A DNA stretch of 64,000 bases. It comes from Yersinia mollaretii ATCC 43969 (GTDB taxonomy: Bacteria > Pseudomonadota > Gammaproteobacteria > Enterobacterales > Enterobacteriaceae). This document shows, piece after piece, positions 1-9,429 of this stretch (its first letter is position 1; each line of letters begins with the position of its first letter). Where the stretch lies: NCBI RefSeq assembly GCF_013282725.1, contig NZ_CP054043.1, positions 1,116,001 to 1,180,000 of the forward strand, given 5' to 3'. The translations under genes were made by a program, and so were the position numbers. Below the pieces are notes generated by a model that was given only the letters and a program-made list of their open reading frames with translations, made no database searches and was not told the origin of the DNA.

Positions 1-303
1 GACAGTGAAAAACTCGATGGTGCGCAATCCGCCGGAGCAACACCTGCCCGCTTATTTGCGTTGACGACCAAAGGGACACCCGCCCACAGCGCCGTCAGTT
101 ATCAGGCTAATGATTATTTGCTGTTTGGCCCTGAAACCCGTGGTTTACCCGCCACTGTTCTGGATGCGCTACCCGCTCAGCAGAAAATCAGGATTCCAAT
201 GCAAGCAGATAGCCGTAGCATGAATCTGTCAAATGCCGTATCAGTGGTGGTGTATGAAGCTTGGCGGCAGTTGGGTTATCCCGGCGCGCTACTGAAAGAG
301 TAG
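1..303 (+). CDS. trmL: tRNA (cytidine/uridine-34 2'-O)-methyltransferase TrmL, 3' part only
   Basis: The reading frame is open from base 1 and ends at the TAG at 301-303, so the 5' part lies outside the window. The visible 100 residues are the C-terminal part of a SPOUT-class RNA methyltransferase: the stretch [11 protein letters not shown] and the later [19 protein letters not shown] form the knotted S-adenosylmethionine-binding region of TrmL (YibK). The family methylates the 2'-O of the wobble base of tRNA-Leu isoacceptors in the cytoplasm. The stop codon is the first three bases of a 20-bp tandem repeat, so the repeat starts exactly at the end of the gene. It is convergent with cysE. Confidence 0.93.
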   Translation, partial: DSEKLDGAQSAGATPARLFALTTKGTPAHSAVSYQANDYLLFGPETRGLPATVLDALPAQQKIRIPMQADSRSMNLSNAVSVVVYEAWRQLGYPGALLKE

Positions 304-380
304 TTGTGTTTGCCCAAATGTAGTTGTGTTTGCCCAAATGTAGCTGTGTTTGCCCAAATATAGCTGTGTTTGCCCAAATA
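301..380. repeat. 20-bp tandem repeat, four copies
   Basis: Four head-to-tail 20-bp units lie at 301, 321, 341 and 361, followed by a partial fifth unit (TAGCTGTG) from 381. Units 1 and 2 are identical to each other, and units 3 and 4 are identical to each other; the two pairs differ at two positions (TAGTTG/TAGCTG, and a final G/A). The first unit carries the trmL stop codon. The array lies in the trmL 3' untranslated region and is a likely strain-variable locus. Confidence 0.95.
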
Positions 381-412
381 TAGCTGTGACCAGCTAATAA
401 CCCAATATAGAA

Positions 413-617
413 AGGTGTACATCCAAAGTCTTGGAGTGGTAGCAAAGCCGCAAACAAACTCATCCCGATGAACTTACAGAAGTAAGCGACTCGGGTGACA
501 AATCTGCCGGGAGCAGATTTGAACGCTGCTTGCAGCGGCCTCGTAGAGGTGAGGCCCATGGATGGGCCGAGTAACGAGTGCAGCTAACACAGCTACAGCT
601 TTAAGTCCGAAGGATAT
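413..617. repeat. Yersinia-type intergenic repeat with internal hairpin insertion
   Basis: This region shares blocks with the repeat near 25.1-25.2 kb: CATCCCGATGA, then AGT.AG.GA.TCGGGT, then CGAGTGCAGCTAACA. Between the last two blocks the copy here carries about 75 extra bases made of successive inverted repeats: AAATCTGC/GCAGATTT, GCTGC/GCAGC, CCTC/GAGG and GGCCCAT/ATGGGCC. It lies between the convergent trmL and cysE genes and no credible protein is encoded. The boundaries are approximate. Confidence 0.6.
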
Positions 618-619
618 GA

Positions 620-1441
620 TCAGATGCCGTCGCCATACTCAAAACCATGACCCACCCCATTGAAATGCTGATCCATGTCCAGCGAGGGTTTGTCGCTTTC
701 TGGTTTACCCACGATGCGAGCAGGTACGCCAGCGGCGGTGGTATGGGCGGGGACGGATTGTAACACCACAGATCCAGCACCAATTTTGGCACCACGCCCG
801 ACCTCAATATTCCCCAGAATTTTCGCACCAGCACCAATCATCACCCCTTCGCGAATCTTCGGATGGCGATCGCCGCTGGTTTTACCGGTACCGCCGAGGG
901 TAACGGATTGCAGGATGGAAACATCATTCTCAACCACCGCGGTTTCACCAATAACAATACCGGTGGCGTGGTCTAGCATGATGCCACAACCAATGGTCGC
1001 GGCAGGGTGGATATCGACACCAAAAGCGACAGACACTTGATTTTGCAGATAAATTGCCAGCGCTTTACGATCCTGCGCCCACAACCAATGCCCAATACGG
1101 TATGCCTGTAACGCGTGGAAACCTTTGAGATACAGCAGCGGCGTGGAGTATTTATCAACGGCGGGGTCGCGCAAGCGGACAGCCAAAATATCGCGGGCGG
1201 CGGAGACAATCATCTGTTCATCCGCACGATAGGCATCCTCTACCACCTCACGAATGGCAATCGCAGGCATGATTGGATTAGCCAGTTTATTCGCCAGAAT
1301 ATAGCTCAGCGCACTGCCTAAATTCTCATGCTTCAATAATGTCGCGTGAAAAAAACTTGCCAGCATCGGTTCACACTCAGCCAGTGCTCTGGCTTCTGAT
1401 TTAATGCTACTCCAGACCAGCTCTAACTCTTCTGACGACAT
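620..1441 (-). CDS. cysE: Serine O-acetyltransferase
   Basis: This is a 273-residue protein, the length of E. coli CysE. It transfers acetyl from acetyl-CoA to L-serine to make O-acetylserine, the first committed step of cysteine synthesis. The N-terminal half is the helical SATase domain. The C-terminal half is a left-handed beta-helix of hexapeptide repeats starting near GVDIHPAATIG. The catalytic Asp/His pair is visible in VDIHPAA and LDHATG with the family spacing of 15 residues. The C-terminal tail, ending in EYGDGI, is the region that inserts into the cysteine synthase CysK in relatives. It is the last gene of a minus-strand run yibN-grxC-secB-gpsA-cysE, and an ERIC element separates it from gpsA. 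Confidence 0.97.
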   Translation of the reverse strand: MSSEELELVWSSIKSEARALAECEPMLASFFHATLLKHENLGSALSYILANKLANPIMPAIAIREVVEDAYRADEQMIVSAARDILAVRLRDPAVDKYSTPLLYLKGFHALQAYRIGHWLWAQDRKALAIYLQNQVSVAFGVDIHPAATIGCGIMLDHATGIVIGETAVVENDVSILQSVTLGGTGKTSGDRHPKIREGVMIGAGAKILGNIEVGRGAKIGAGSVVLQSVPAHTTAAGVPARIVGKPESDKPSLDMDQHFNGVGHGFEYGDGI

Positions 1442-1534
1442 TGCATACTCCTGCCCATAAACAGGTCACTTCGGGGAACGGCCGAAGCAACTGATATCCT
1501 AACTCACTGAGGCAACAGCCCCAGTGACGTTGGA

Positions 1535-1662
1535 TATACCCGTCATCTTTCAAGTTACAGGGTTGTTGGCTGCCATCACTCACCCAAGTCATTGAGTTAT
1601 CTCAATTCCCTGGGTTCATTCAGTTGCCGCCTACCTGCAACTTGAAATCTATTGGGTATATA
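1535..1662. repeat. ERIC element (full length)
   Basis: About 128 bp with near-complementary ends: TATACCCGTCATCTTTCAAG on the left and CAACTTGAAATCTATTGGGTATA on the right, partly split here by naming only the ends TATACCC and GGGTATA. The internal blocks CTCACCCAAGTCA and TTCCCTGGGTTCATT correspond to the ERIC2 and ERIC1 primer regions of the enterobacterial consensus. It lies between gpsA and cysE, inside what looks like one transcription unit, so the transcript probably carries it as a long hairpin. Confidence 0.85.
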
Positions 1663-1716
1663 TTGTTATTATTTTATTTCAGCCCCGATTTTATTGCAGG
1701 CAAATAGCCTCATTAG

Positions 1717-2742
1717 CTAAATGCCGCTTTTTTCATCTTTTTTGGTCCGACCCAACAGAGTCAATGCCGCTTCTCGGGCATTTTTGTGGCAATACAACAC
1801 CTGATAAATCTGTTCAGTTATTGGCATCTCGACACCATGACGCTGTGCCAGTGCCAGTGCCAGAACTTCCTTGGTGTTGCGGTAGCCTTCAACCACTTGA
1901 CCAATTTTGTCCTGCGCTTCTTGCACCCCTAACCCCTGACCCAGCATGATGCCAAACCGACGATTACGGGATTGGTTATCAGTGCAGGTTAGCACCAAAT
2001 CACCCAATCCTGCCATGCCCATAAAGGTGGAGGGATCAGCGCCCAATGCAGAACCCAGACGCGTCATCTCGGCCAAGCCCCGGGTGATCAGCGCAGTACG
2101 TGCATTGGCTCCAAAGCCAATACCATCGGACATCCCCGCGCCAATCGCAATCACGTTTTTAACCGCGCCACCCAGCTGCACCCCGATAAAATCAGGATTG
2201 CTGTAAACCCGGAAACTTTTGCCGCAATGCAGCAACTGTTGCAGGTCTTCGCTGAACTTCGCATCCGTTGAGGCCAGTGCGATAGCGGTCGGTAAACCGG
2301 CCGCCAGCTCTTTGGCAAAGGTGGGGCCAGAAACAACAGCCAGCGGGATGCTCTCACCCAACACTTCCCGCGCGACATCTTGTAGCAAGCGGCCTGTTTC
2401 GGCCTCAAGCCCTTTGGTTGCCCAGACAATACGTGCATCTTGGCGTAAATGGGGTTTCAACTGATGCAATACTGCCCCAAAAACATGGCTCGGCACGACG
2501 ACCAACACATCACGGCTGGCCGCCAGCGCTCGTGCCAGATCGGTTTCCAGCAGCAAAGTGTCTGGGAAAGGGACATCGGGCAGGAAAGCTTGGTTACAAC
2601 GATCTTGTTGCAGAAGTTGAATATGCTTAGGGTCATGACCCCATAACACAACTTGATGACCATTACGCGCTAGCGTAATGGCTAATGCGGTGCCGTAAGA
2701 TCCGGCACCGATGACAGTCATTGAAGCATGGGTGGTGTTCAT
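1717..2742 (-). CDS. gpsA: Glycerol-3-phosphate dehydrogenase [NAD(P)+]
   Basis: A 341-residue cytosolic enzyme, about the family length. It reduces dihydroxyacetone phosphate to sn-glycerol-3-phosphate for phospholipid synthesis. The N-terminal Rossmann motif [10 protein letters not shown] binds the nucleotide. The substrate region contains [13 protein letters not shown], whose Lys is the catalytic lysine of the family, and the C-terminal helical domain follows. The start codon overlaps the secB stop by one base (TGATG), which argues for translational coupling. The order secB-gpsA-cysE is the same as in E. coli. Confidence 0.97.
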   Translation of the reverse strand: MNTTHASMTVIGAGSYGTALAITLARNGHQVVLWGHDPKHIQLLQQDRCNQAFLPDVPFPDTLLLETDLARALAASRDVLVVVPSHVFGAVLHQLKPHLRQDARIVWATKGLEAETGRLLQDVAREVLGESIPLAVVSGPTFAKELAAGLPTAIALASTDAKFSEDLQQLLHCGKSFRVYSNPDFIGVQLGGAVKNVIAIGAGMSDGIGFGANARTALITRGLAEMTRLGSALGADPSTFMGMAGLGDLVLTCTDNQSRNRRFGIMLGQGLGVQEAQDKIGQVVEGYRNTKEVLALALAQRHGVEMPITEQIYQVLYCHKNAREAALTLLGRTKKDEKSGI

Positions 2743-3212
2743 CAGGCATCCTGACGTTGTTCAGCACCTTCGCCTTCAGCCTGCTGTTGCAGATAGTTCA
2801 TGAACAGGGCATCAAAGTTAACCGGTGCCAGATTCAGCTGTGGGAAAGTACCGCGAGAAACCAGACTGGTGATGCATTCGCGAGCATACGGGAACAGAAT
2901 GTTCGGGCAGTATGCACCTAAGCAATGCGCCAGTTGGGTGCCGTCGATACCTGCGATGGAGAAGATGCCGCCTTGCTGAACTTCGCACAGGAATGCAGTT
3001 TCTTCGCCTAAAGAGGCAGTGACCGTAACACGCAGTACCACTTCATACACATCTTCAGCCAGCTGACTGGAAGCAGTATCAAGATCAAGTTTAACTTCTG
3101 GCTGCCAATCCTGCTGGAAAACCTGCGGAGCATTAGGTGCTTCGAAGGAGATATCCTTGGTGTAGATACGCTGGATCTGGAAAGCCATCTCGGTGTTGTT
3201 TTGTTCTGACAT
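2742..3212 (-). CDS. secB: Protein-export chaperone SecB
   Basis: A 156-residue protein matching SecB in length and sequence ([19 protein letters not shown] near the N-terminus). SecB is a cytosolic homotetramer that keeps precursor proteins unfolded and delivers them to SecA. The acidic, Gln-rich C-terminus is normal for the family. It lies 89 bp downstream of grxC on the same strand and overlaps gpsA by one base. There is nothing unusual in the sequence. Confidence 0.98.
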   Translation of the reverse strand: MSEQNNTEMAFQIQRIYTKDISFEAPNAPQVFQQDWQPEVKLDLDTASSQLAEDVYEVVLRVTVTASLGEETAFLCEVQQGGIFSIAGIDGTQLAHCLGAYCPNILFPYARECITSLVSRGTFPQLNLAPVNFDALFMNYLQQQAEGEGAEQRQDA

Positions 3213-3301
3213 GTGTATAGATACCCTAAAGTTAGACGTCCTTATTAAACAGCACTTCCGCCGTGGGCTCTTTCAGTGAAAAACAGTGGCCCACTGACGA
3301 G

Positions 3302-3550
3302 TTAAAGCAGCGGATCTAGCCCACTGCGCGCATCCAGGGCGTGTAAATCATCACAGCCACCGATATGCTGCCCATCAATAAATACCTGAGGCACAGTCGT
3401 CCGCCCGCTACGAGCAATCATCTCTTCACGTTTGGCCGGATCACTATCAATCGCGATTTCATGGAACGCGGCACCTTTACTGTTCAGCAGTGCCTTGGCA
3501 CGGTGGCAGAACGGGCAGGTTGCTTTGGTATAAATCTCAATCTTCGCCAT
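3302..3550 (-). CDS. grxC: Glutaredoxin 3
   Basis: An 82-residue thioredoxin-fold protein with the dithiol motif CPFC near the N-terminus, a TVPQVFIDG cis-Pro loop and the GGCDDLHALD glutathione-binding segment. Glutaredoxin 3 uses glutathione to reduce protein disulfides in the cytoplasm. E. coli GrxC has CPYC at the active site, so Phe replaces Tyr between the two cysteines here. The gene sits between yibN and secB, as in E. coli. Confidence 0.96.
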   Translation of the reverse strand: MAKIEIYTKATCPFCHRAKALLNSKGAAFHEIAIDSDPAKREEMIARSGRTTVPQVFIDGQHIGGCDDLHALDARSGLDPLL

Positions 3551-3600
3551 GGATACACCCCAGTTAAATTTTCAATCTATTGATATAGCAAATTTAGTCA

Positions 3601-4035
3601 TTACTTGCCGCGCGCCAGTGGCAGGTTCTCGCCACTCCAGCCGGAGATACCCTCTTTCAAGGTGTACACCCGCTCAAAACCGGCTTTATTTAGCAGCTCA
3701 GCAGAAGCACGGGAGGTCGTGCCTGTGGCACAAACTACAATAATAGGCTGTGCTTTGTGCTTTTCCAACTCAGCCAGATTGCCGTTTTTGATGTCAGTTG
3801 GCAGCAAATTAAGGGAACTGGCAATATGGCCTTTGCGATAGTCATCACGTGTGCGGATATCAACCACAACCGCATCTTCTTTGTTAATCAGACGCGTCGC
3901 TTCACCACGAGTGATCTCTTTCACTTTTGAGAGAGAACTTTTGAAGGTGGTGAAAATCACGGCGACGAGTAACGCCACCCAGGCCAGACTCAAAACTGGA
4001 TGCTGGCTAATGAATTGCATAATCTCTTGCAACAT
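3601..4035 (-). CDS. yibN: Membrane-anchored rhodanese-like protein YibN
   Basis: A 144-residue protein with one N-terminal membrane segment (about residues 13-32, [17 protein letters not shown]) followed by a rhodanese domain. The loop [13 protein letters not shown] carries the predicted active-site cysteine, and the upstream [15 protein letters not shown] is the CH2A-like rhodanese motif. The exact role is unresolved. It is the first gene of the run leading to grxC-secB-gpsA-cysE and is divergent from gpmI across 274 bp. Confidence 0.93.
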   Translation of the reverse strand: MLQEIMQFISQHPVLSLAWVALLVAVIFTTFKSSLSKVKEITRGEATRLINKEDAVVVDIRTRDDYRKGHIASSLNLLPTDIKNGNLAELEKHKAQPIIVVCATGTTSRASAELLNKAGFERVYTLKEGISGWSGENLPLARGK

Positions 4036-4309
4036 GGGGGTAAAAACTCCCGTAAGTTAGGGGATAATATTCAAGGCCACAGAGTATACCTGCGCGATGC
4101 GGCAAATACAGCCAATATGCAAGCGCTATTGCAGAAACTGCGAGCAGTCTCGGGAACTTTTGTCGCCTAAATAGTAATATTTACGCACAACCCCGCACCA
4201 ATGTTGATCTCTTTGGGCTATTTTTAACCGGTTTTATAGTAAATTACCGCCTTTCTACATATATCCCCAACTACATATATACCCAATAGAACAAGAAAGA
4301 GGTTATGCA

Positions 4310-5857
4310 ATGTCGAGCACTAAAAAACCACTGGTTCTGACTATTCTGGATGGCTACGGTCACCGCGAAGAACAGCAGGATAATGCCATTCTGAATGCCA
4401 AGACGCCGGTTATGGATCGTTTATGGCAGCAACAACCTCACACCTTGATCGCCGCCTCAGGTCTGGATGTCGGCCTGCCCGATGGTCAGATGGGTAACTC
4501 TGAAGTCGGTCACGTCAATCTGGGTGCGGGCCGTATTGTTTATCAGGATTTGACCCGCCTCGACAAAGAGATCAAAGAGGGTGATTTTTTCACCAACCAG
4601 ACCCTGACCGCCGCCATTGATAAAGCGGTTACAGCAGGTAAAGCGGTTCATATCATGGGTCTGCTCTCTGCCGGTGGCGTTCATAGCCACGAAGACCACA
4701 TTCTCGCCATGATTGAGTTAGCCGCCCAACGCGGGGCAACTGCTATTTATCTGCACGCTTTCCTCGATGGCCGTGACACTCCGCCGCGCAGTGCTGAGCC
4801 GTCACTGAAACGATTCACTGAGAAGTTTGCAGAGTTGGGCAAAGGCCGCATCGCGTCGATTATTGGCCGTTACTACGCCATGGACCGCGATAACCGCTGG
4901 GATCGTGTGCAACTGGCCTACGATTTGATGACACAAGCCAAAGGCGAGTTCACCGCAGATAACGCCGTTGCTGGCCTGCAAGCGGCTTATGCCCGCAATG
5001 AAAATGATGAATTCGTTAAGCCGACCGTGATTCAAGCCGCAGGCGAAGCGGATGCCGCCATGAACGATGGCGATGCATTAATCTTCATGAATTTCCGTGC
5101 TGACCGCGCCCGTCAAATTACCCGCGCCTTTGTTAATGCCGATTTCGACGGTTTCAAACGCGATAAAGTGGTTAACTTCGGCGATTTCATCATGCTAACG
5201 GAGTATGCGGCGGATATCAAAGTCGCCTGCGCTTACCCACCGGCATCACTGGAGAATACCTTCGGTGAGTGGCTGATGAAGCATGACAAAACTCAGTTGC
5301 GCATTTCTGAAACTGAAAAATATGCTCACGTTACTTTCTTCTATAACGGCGGCGTTGAAGAGCCATTTAAAGGTGAAGACCGCATTTTGATTAATTCGCC
5401 GAAAGTGGCGACTTATGACCTGCAACCGGAAATGAGTTCAGCAGAACTGACTGAAAAGCTGGTCGCGGCTATCGCCAGCGGTAAATATGATGTGATCATT
5501 TGTAACTATCCTAATGGCGATATGGTCGGCCATACCGGCGATTATGATGCCGCAGTGAAAGCAGTAGAAACACTGGATAATTGCATTGAGCAAGTGGTTG
5601 CCGCAGTCAAAGCCGCTGATGGCCAATTGCTGATCACCGCTGACCACGGCAACGCAGAGCAGATGCGCGATCCGGCAACCGGTCAGGCGCACACCGCCCA
5701 TACCAGCCTGCCTGTGCCACTGATTTACGTCGGCAATAAAGAGGTTAAAGCGGTTGAAGGCGGCAAACTTTCTGATATCGCGCCAACCATGCTGTCACTG
5801 ATGGAAATGGAAATCCCGCAAGAGATGACTGGTAAGCCGCTGTTCATCGTGGAATAA
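4310..5857 (+). CDS. gpmI: 2,3-bisphosphoglycerate-independent phosphoglycerate mutase
   Basis: A 515-residue enzyme that interconverts 3- and 2-phosphoglycerate in glycolysis and gluconeogenesis, Mn-dependent in relatives. The motif [15 protein letters not shown] places the phospho-acceptor serine at about residue 64. Other metal-site signatures are TILDGYG near the N-terminus, [23 protein letters not shown] and [12 protein letters not shown] good ribosome binding site (AAGAGG) precedes the ATG. envC starts nine bases after the stop, so gpmI, envC and yibQ form one operon, as in E. coli. Confidence 0.98.
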   Translation: MSSTKKPLVLTILDGYGHREEQQDNAILNAKTPVMDRLWQQQPHTLIAASGLDVGLPDGQMGNSEVGHVNLGAGRIVYQDLTRLDKEIKEGDFFTNQTLTAAIDKAVTAGKAVHIMGLLSAGGVHSHEDHILAMIELAAQRGATAIYLHAFLDGRDTPPRSAEPSLKRFTEKFAELGKGRIASIIGRYYAMDRDNRWDRVQLAYDLMTQAKGEFTADNAVAGLQAAYARNENDEFVKPTVIQAAGEADAAMNDGDALIFMNFRADRARQITRAFVNADFDGFKRDKVVNFGDFIMLTEYAADIKVACAYPPASLENTFGEWLMKHDKTQLRISETEKYAHVTFFYNGGVEEPFKGEDRILINSPKVATYDLQPEMSSAELTEKLVAAIASGKYDVIICNYPNGDMVGHTGDYDAAVKAVETLDNCIEQVVAAVKAADGQLLITADHGNAEQMRDPATGQAHTAHTSLPVPLIYVGNKEVKAVEGGKLSDIAPTMLSLMEMEIPQEMTGKPLFIVE

Positions 5858-5866
5858 TCCTTCGTT

Positions 5867-7237
5867 ATGAAGGAAAAAGCGACATTCACGATATCAATGG
5901 CTACGGCCGACATCACGACTGGCAGCAAAGAGTTTATCTCTCTGTTGCCAAATAAGGTTGTGCGTCATCCGTGGTTAGCACTCTACGCCAGCGTTTTTTG
6001 CGCTGGCGTATTGCTATTGCCATTATCCGTCAACGCCGCCGATACTCCTGCGACCACGAAAACAGCAGAGAACAAAAACCAGCTAAAAACACTTCAGCAG
6101 GATATCGCCGAAAAAGAGAAAAGTGTTCAGCAACAAAAACAGCAGCGCAGTTCATTGTTGGATCAGCTGAAACAGCAAGAGAATACCATTGCTCAGGCCA
6201 GTCGTAGCCTGCGAGAAACCCAAGGTACTCTGACCACGCTAGACAAGGAAATTTCAAGTCTTACCTCGTCCATTGCCAAACTGCAAAGCCAGCAATCTCA
6301 GCAGCAAAATATTCTGTCTAAACAACTTGATGCCGCCTTTAAGCAGGGCCAGCACAGTGGTTTACAGCTTATTTTAAGCGGAGAGGAGAGCCAGCGCAGT
6401 GAGCGTATTTTGGCCTATTTCAGTTATCTTAATGACGCCCGACAGCAATCCATTGAGGAGCTGAAACAGACCCGTACGAGCCTCTCTGCTGAGAAAAAAA
6501 CGCTAGAACAGAAGCAAAATCAGCAAAAAGCGCTGTTAGATGGGCAGAAAAACCAGCAACAGAAGCTGGAGCAAGCGCGGACTGCGCGCAAGAAAACCCT
6601 GACATCGCTAGAAGCCTCGCTGGAAAAAGATCAGCAGGGTCTGGCGGAGTTAAAATTGAACGAATCACGTTTGCGCGACCAGATCGCCAAAGCAGAACGG
6701 GAAGCCAAAGCCCGTGCCGAGCGGGAAGCGAAAGAGGCAGCCCGTGTCCGTGAACAGGTGAAAGCCAAAGAGCAACAAGCCAAGAAAACCGGCTCCAGCT
6801 ATAAGCCGAGTGAAAGTGAGCGCTCATTAATGGCGCGAACTGGTGGCCTCGGTCGCCCAGACGGTCAAGCGGTCTGGCCGGTACGCGGTAATGTGTCCCA
6901 TCGCTTCGGTGAATCCTTGCAAGGAGAACTTCGCTGGAAAGGGATGGTTATCTCCGCACCAGAAGGCAGTGAAGTCAAAGCGATAGCGGATGGTCGCGTG
7001 TTACTGGCAGACTGGCTACAGGGCTATGGTCTGGTCGTGGTGATCGAACACGGTAAAGGGGACATGAGTTTATATGGCTACAACCAGAGTGCGCTGGTCA
7101 ATGTCGGTGCTCAAGTAAAAGCCGGCCAGCCAATCGCGCTTGTTGGTACCAGCGGCGGTCAGGGTGAGCCATCACTCTATTTCGAAATCCGCCGTCAAGG
7201 ACAAGCGGTTAACCCACAACCCTGGTTAGGAAGATAG
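5867..7237 (+). CDS. envC: Murein hydrolase activator EnvC
   Basis: This 456-residue protein has an N-terminal export segment around residues 37-58 (LYASVFCAGVLLLPLSVNA), a long Gln/Lys/Glu-rich coiled coil at about residues 65-300 and a C-terminal LytM (peptidase M23) domain. In E. coli, EnvC is recruited to the septum by FtsEX and activates the amidases AmiA and AmiB; its LytM site is degenerate. No intact HxxxD/HxH zinc site is evident here either. The long N-terminal extension makes the start uncertain. A second ATG at 5897 is possible; neither has a clear ribosome binding site. Confidence 0.95.
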   Translation: MKEKATFTISMATADITTGSKEFISLLPNKVVRHPWLALYASVFCAGVLLLPLSVNAADTPATTKTAENKNQLKTLQQDIAEKEKSVQQQKQQRSSLLDQLKQQENTIAQASRSLRETQGTLTTLDKEISSLTSSIAKLQSQQSQQQNILSKQLDAAFKQGQHSGLQLILSGEESQRSERILAYFSYLNDARQQSIEELKQTRTSLSAEKKTLEQKQNQQKALLDGQKNQQQKLEQARTARKKTLTSLEASLEKDQQGLAELKLNESRLRDQIAKAEREAKARAEREAKEAARVREQVKAKEQQAKKTGSSYKPSESERSLMARTGGLGRPDGQAVWPVRGNVSHRFGESLQGELRWKGMVISAPEGSEVKAIADGRVLLADWLQGYGLVVVIEHGKGDMSLYGYNQSALVNVGAQVKAGQPIALVGTSGGQGEPSLYFEIRRQGQAVNPQPWLGR

Positions 7238-7260
7238 GGAACAACGTAAGGGAACACGTA

Positions 7261-8319
7261 TTGCGCTATTTCAACACACGCCGATTTATCATCGTAAGCA
7301 CCCTACTGATCGCCAACGCCGCACAGGCGGGCAAACTTTCCATCGTTATTGATGACTTTGGTTATCGCCCTCAGAATGAAAACAAGGTGTTACAGATGCC
7401 GCTACCTATTTCGGTCGCCATTCTGCCTAATGCCCCTTATGCCCGAGAGATGGCGGTCAAAGCCCATAATCAGGGCCGTGAAATCCTGATTCATCTGCCA
7501 ATGGCCCCCCTAAGCAAGCAGCCGTTGGAGCGCGATACATTGCAGCCGTCAATGAGTAGCGAAGAGATTCAGCGCATTATTCGCCAGGCGGTCAGTAACG
7601 TCCCTTATGCAAAAGGCATGAATAACCATATGGGTAGCGCGATGACCTCCAGTTTGCCGGGTATGCAGAAAGTGATGCAGGCGCTGGAGCACTATCAGCT
7701 CTATTTCCTCGACAGCGTGACCATCGGCAATAGCCAAGCGAGCAGAGCGGCTGAAGGGACTGGCGTCAAAGTGATTAAGCGTAAAGTCTTTTTGGATGAC
7801 TCACAAAATGAAGCCGCGATCCGCCAGCAGTTTAACCGCGCAGTCGAACTGGCGCGTCGAAATGGCTCTGCCATTGCTATCGGGCACCCGCATCCGGCCA
7901 CCATTAAAGTGCTGCAACAGATGCTGCCTCAGTTGCCGTCTGACATCGTATTAGTCCGGCCGAGTGCGCTGCTCAATGAGCCACAGCAAAATAACAGTGG
8001 CGCAGTCTCGCCGGGTAAATCAAAGCCACGTGAACCGGTTCGCCTGAAAGCCATCAAGCAATGTCATGCAAAAGCCAGTTATACACCAGAGAAAATCTAT
8101 GCTGGCAGGATGTTTAGCGTTATTGGCGAGAGTCTGATGGAAAGCCCGGCGATGAACTTTATTCAGCGCTATTTTACGCCGTCAGCACCTGTAGAGCCGA
8201 TTGATAAACTGAATATTGGTGAGCCGATTATTGATAAATCGACTATTGATAAACCGAAAATCGATGAACTGAAAATAGAGGCTCCAACAGCGGAAAAATC
8301 AAAAGTGGATAATCCATAA
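7261..8319 (+). CDS. yibQ: Divergent polysaccharide deacetylase family protein YibQ, with repetitive tail
   Basis: A 352-residue protein starting with TTG, preceded by AAGGGAA at a good distance. It has a signal peptide (ANAAQA) and a divergent polysaccharide deacetylase domain that begins LSIVIDDFGYRP and contains IAILPNAPYA- and EILIHLPMAP-type segments and NNHMGSAMT. This resembles YibQ, a periplasmic protein of unknown activity encoded after envC. E. coli YibQ is shorter (about 319 residues). The extra length is a C-terminal tail with IDKP/IDKS/IDEL repeats (from about residue 318), of unknown role. Confidence 0.9.
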   Translation: MRYFNTRRFIIVSTLLIANAAQAGKLSIVIDDFGYRPQNENKVLQMPLPISVAILPNAPYAREMAVKAHNQGREILIHLPMAPLSKQPLERDTLQPSMSSEEIQRIIRQAVSNVPYAKGMNNHMGSAMTSSLPGMQKVMQALEHYQLYFLDSVTIGNSQASRAAEGTGVKVIKRKVFLDDSQNEAAIRQQFNRAVELARRNGSAIAIGHPHPATIKVLQQMLPQLPSDIVLVRPSALLNEPQQNNSGAVSPGKSKPREPVRLKAIKQCHAKASYTPEKIYAGRMFSVIGESLMESPAMNFIQRYFTPSAPVEPIDKLNIGEPIIDKSTIDKPKIDELKIEAPTAEKSKVDNP

Positions 8320-8334
8320 TTGGCTTAAAAATAA

Positions 8335-8363
8335 GCGGGGCAACCCTTATCTGGCTGCCCCGC
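8335..8363. terminator. Hairpin between convergent yibQ and tdh
   Basis: GCGGGGCA at 8335-8342 pairs with TGCCCCGC at 8356-8363 around a 13-base loop. It lies between the stop codons of two converging genes, where a shared terminator is expected. The T-tract is weak on both sides. Confidence 0.55.
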
Positions 8364-8395
8364 CTTCAATCCTGCCACATCAAGTCCGACGGGAG

Positions 8396-9421
8396 TTAGT
8401 CCCAGCTTAATATCACTTTGCCCGACTTCCCTGAGCGCATCGCATCAAAGCCTTCCTGAAACTCATCAATGGAGAAACGGTGAGTGATGATCGGGGTTAA
8501 ATCCAAACCGGATTGAATCAGCGCCGCCATTTTGTACCACGTTTCGAACATCTCACGGCCATAAATCCCTTTGATAAACAGCCCCTTGAAGATCACCTGA
8601 TTCCAATCGATGGACATATCAGAGGGTGGTATCCCCAGCATCGCAATACGCCCGCCGTGATTCATTGAGTTAAGCAATGAACGGAACGCAGGCGGTGCGC
8701 CTGACATTTCCAAGCCCACATCAAAACCTTCTGTCATGCCCAGCTCAGCCATCACGTCATTCAGGTTCTCTTTGCTGACGTTAACCGCCCGCGTGACACC
8801 CATCTTCCGTGCCAGATCCAAGCGGTACTCATTCACGTCGGTGATAACAACATGGCGAGCGCCGACGTGCTTACAGACAGCGGCAGCCATGATACCAATC
8901 GGGCCAGCGCCGGAAACTAAGACATCTTCCCCCACTAAATCAAAGGATAACGCGGTATGCACGGCATTGCCGAAGGGGTCAAAAATAGCGGCTAACTCAT
9001 CGGAAATGTTGTCTGGGATCTTGAACGCATTAAAGGCAGGAATCACCAGAAACTCGGCAAAAGAGCCGGGGCGATTCACACCAACACCCACGGTATTGCG
9101 GCAAAGATGGGTACGCCCTCCACGGCAATTACGGCAATGTCCACAGGTGATATGGCCTTCCCCAGACACCCGGTCACCAATATTAAAGCCTTTCACTTCC
9201 TGACCAATGGCGACCACTTCACCCACATACTCATGGCCGACCACCATAGGGACGGGGATCGTTTTTTGCGACCACTCATCCCAGTTATAGATATGCACAT
9301 CAGTACCACAGATAGCGGTTTTGCGAATTTTAATCATGATGTCGTTGTGGCCCAGCTCTGGCTGCGGCACATCGGTCATCCAAATACCTTCTTCTGCTTT
9401 CAGTTTGGACAGTGCTTTCAT
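8396..9421 (-). CDS. tdh: L-threonine 3-dehydrogenase
   Basis: A 341-residue zinc-dependent medium-chain dehydrogenase that oxidises L-threonine to 2-amino-3-ketobutyrate with NAD+. The catalytic zinc ligand is in [13 protein letters not shown] and the GHEYVGEV motif follows. The four structural-zinc cysteines are in [15 protein letters not shown]. The cofactor-binding fold starts at [12 protein letters not shown]. It lies eight bases after kbl, whose product cleaves the unstable ketone, so the pair is the threonine-to-glycine pathway, as in E. coli. Confidence 0.98.
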   Translation of the reverse strand: MKALSKLKAEEGIWMTDVPQPELGHNDIMIKIRKTAICGTDVHIYNWDEWSQKTIPVPMVVGHEYVGEVVAIGQEVKGFNIGDRVSGEGHITCGHCRNCRGGRTHLCRNTVGVGVNRPGSFAEFLVIPAFNAFKIPDNISDELAAIFDPFGNAVHTALSFDLVGEDVLVSGAGPIGIMAAAVCKHVGARHVVITDVNEYRLDLARKMGVTRAVNVSKENLNDVMAELGMTEGFDVGLEMSGAPPAFRSLLNSMNHGGRIAMLGIPPSDMSIDWNQVIFKGLFIKGIYGREMFETWYKMAALIQSGLDLTPIITHRFSIDEFQEGFDAMRSGKSGKVILSWD

Positions 9422-9429
9422 GACATTCC

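Noticed and set aside
301..380. Short direct repeats as a possible CRISPR array
   Set aside because: The units are directly adjacent with no spacers, and no cas genes are present.
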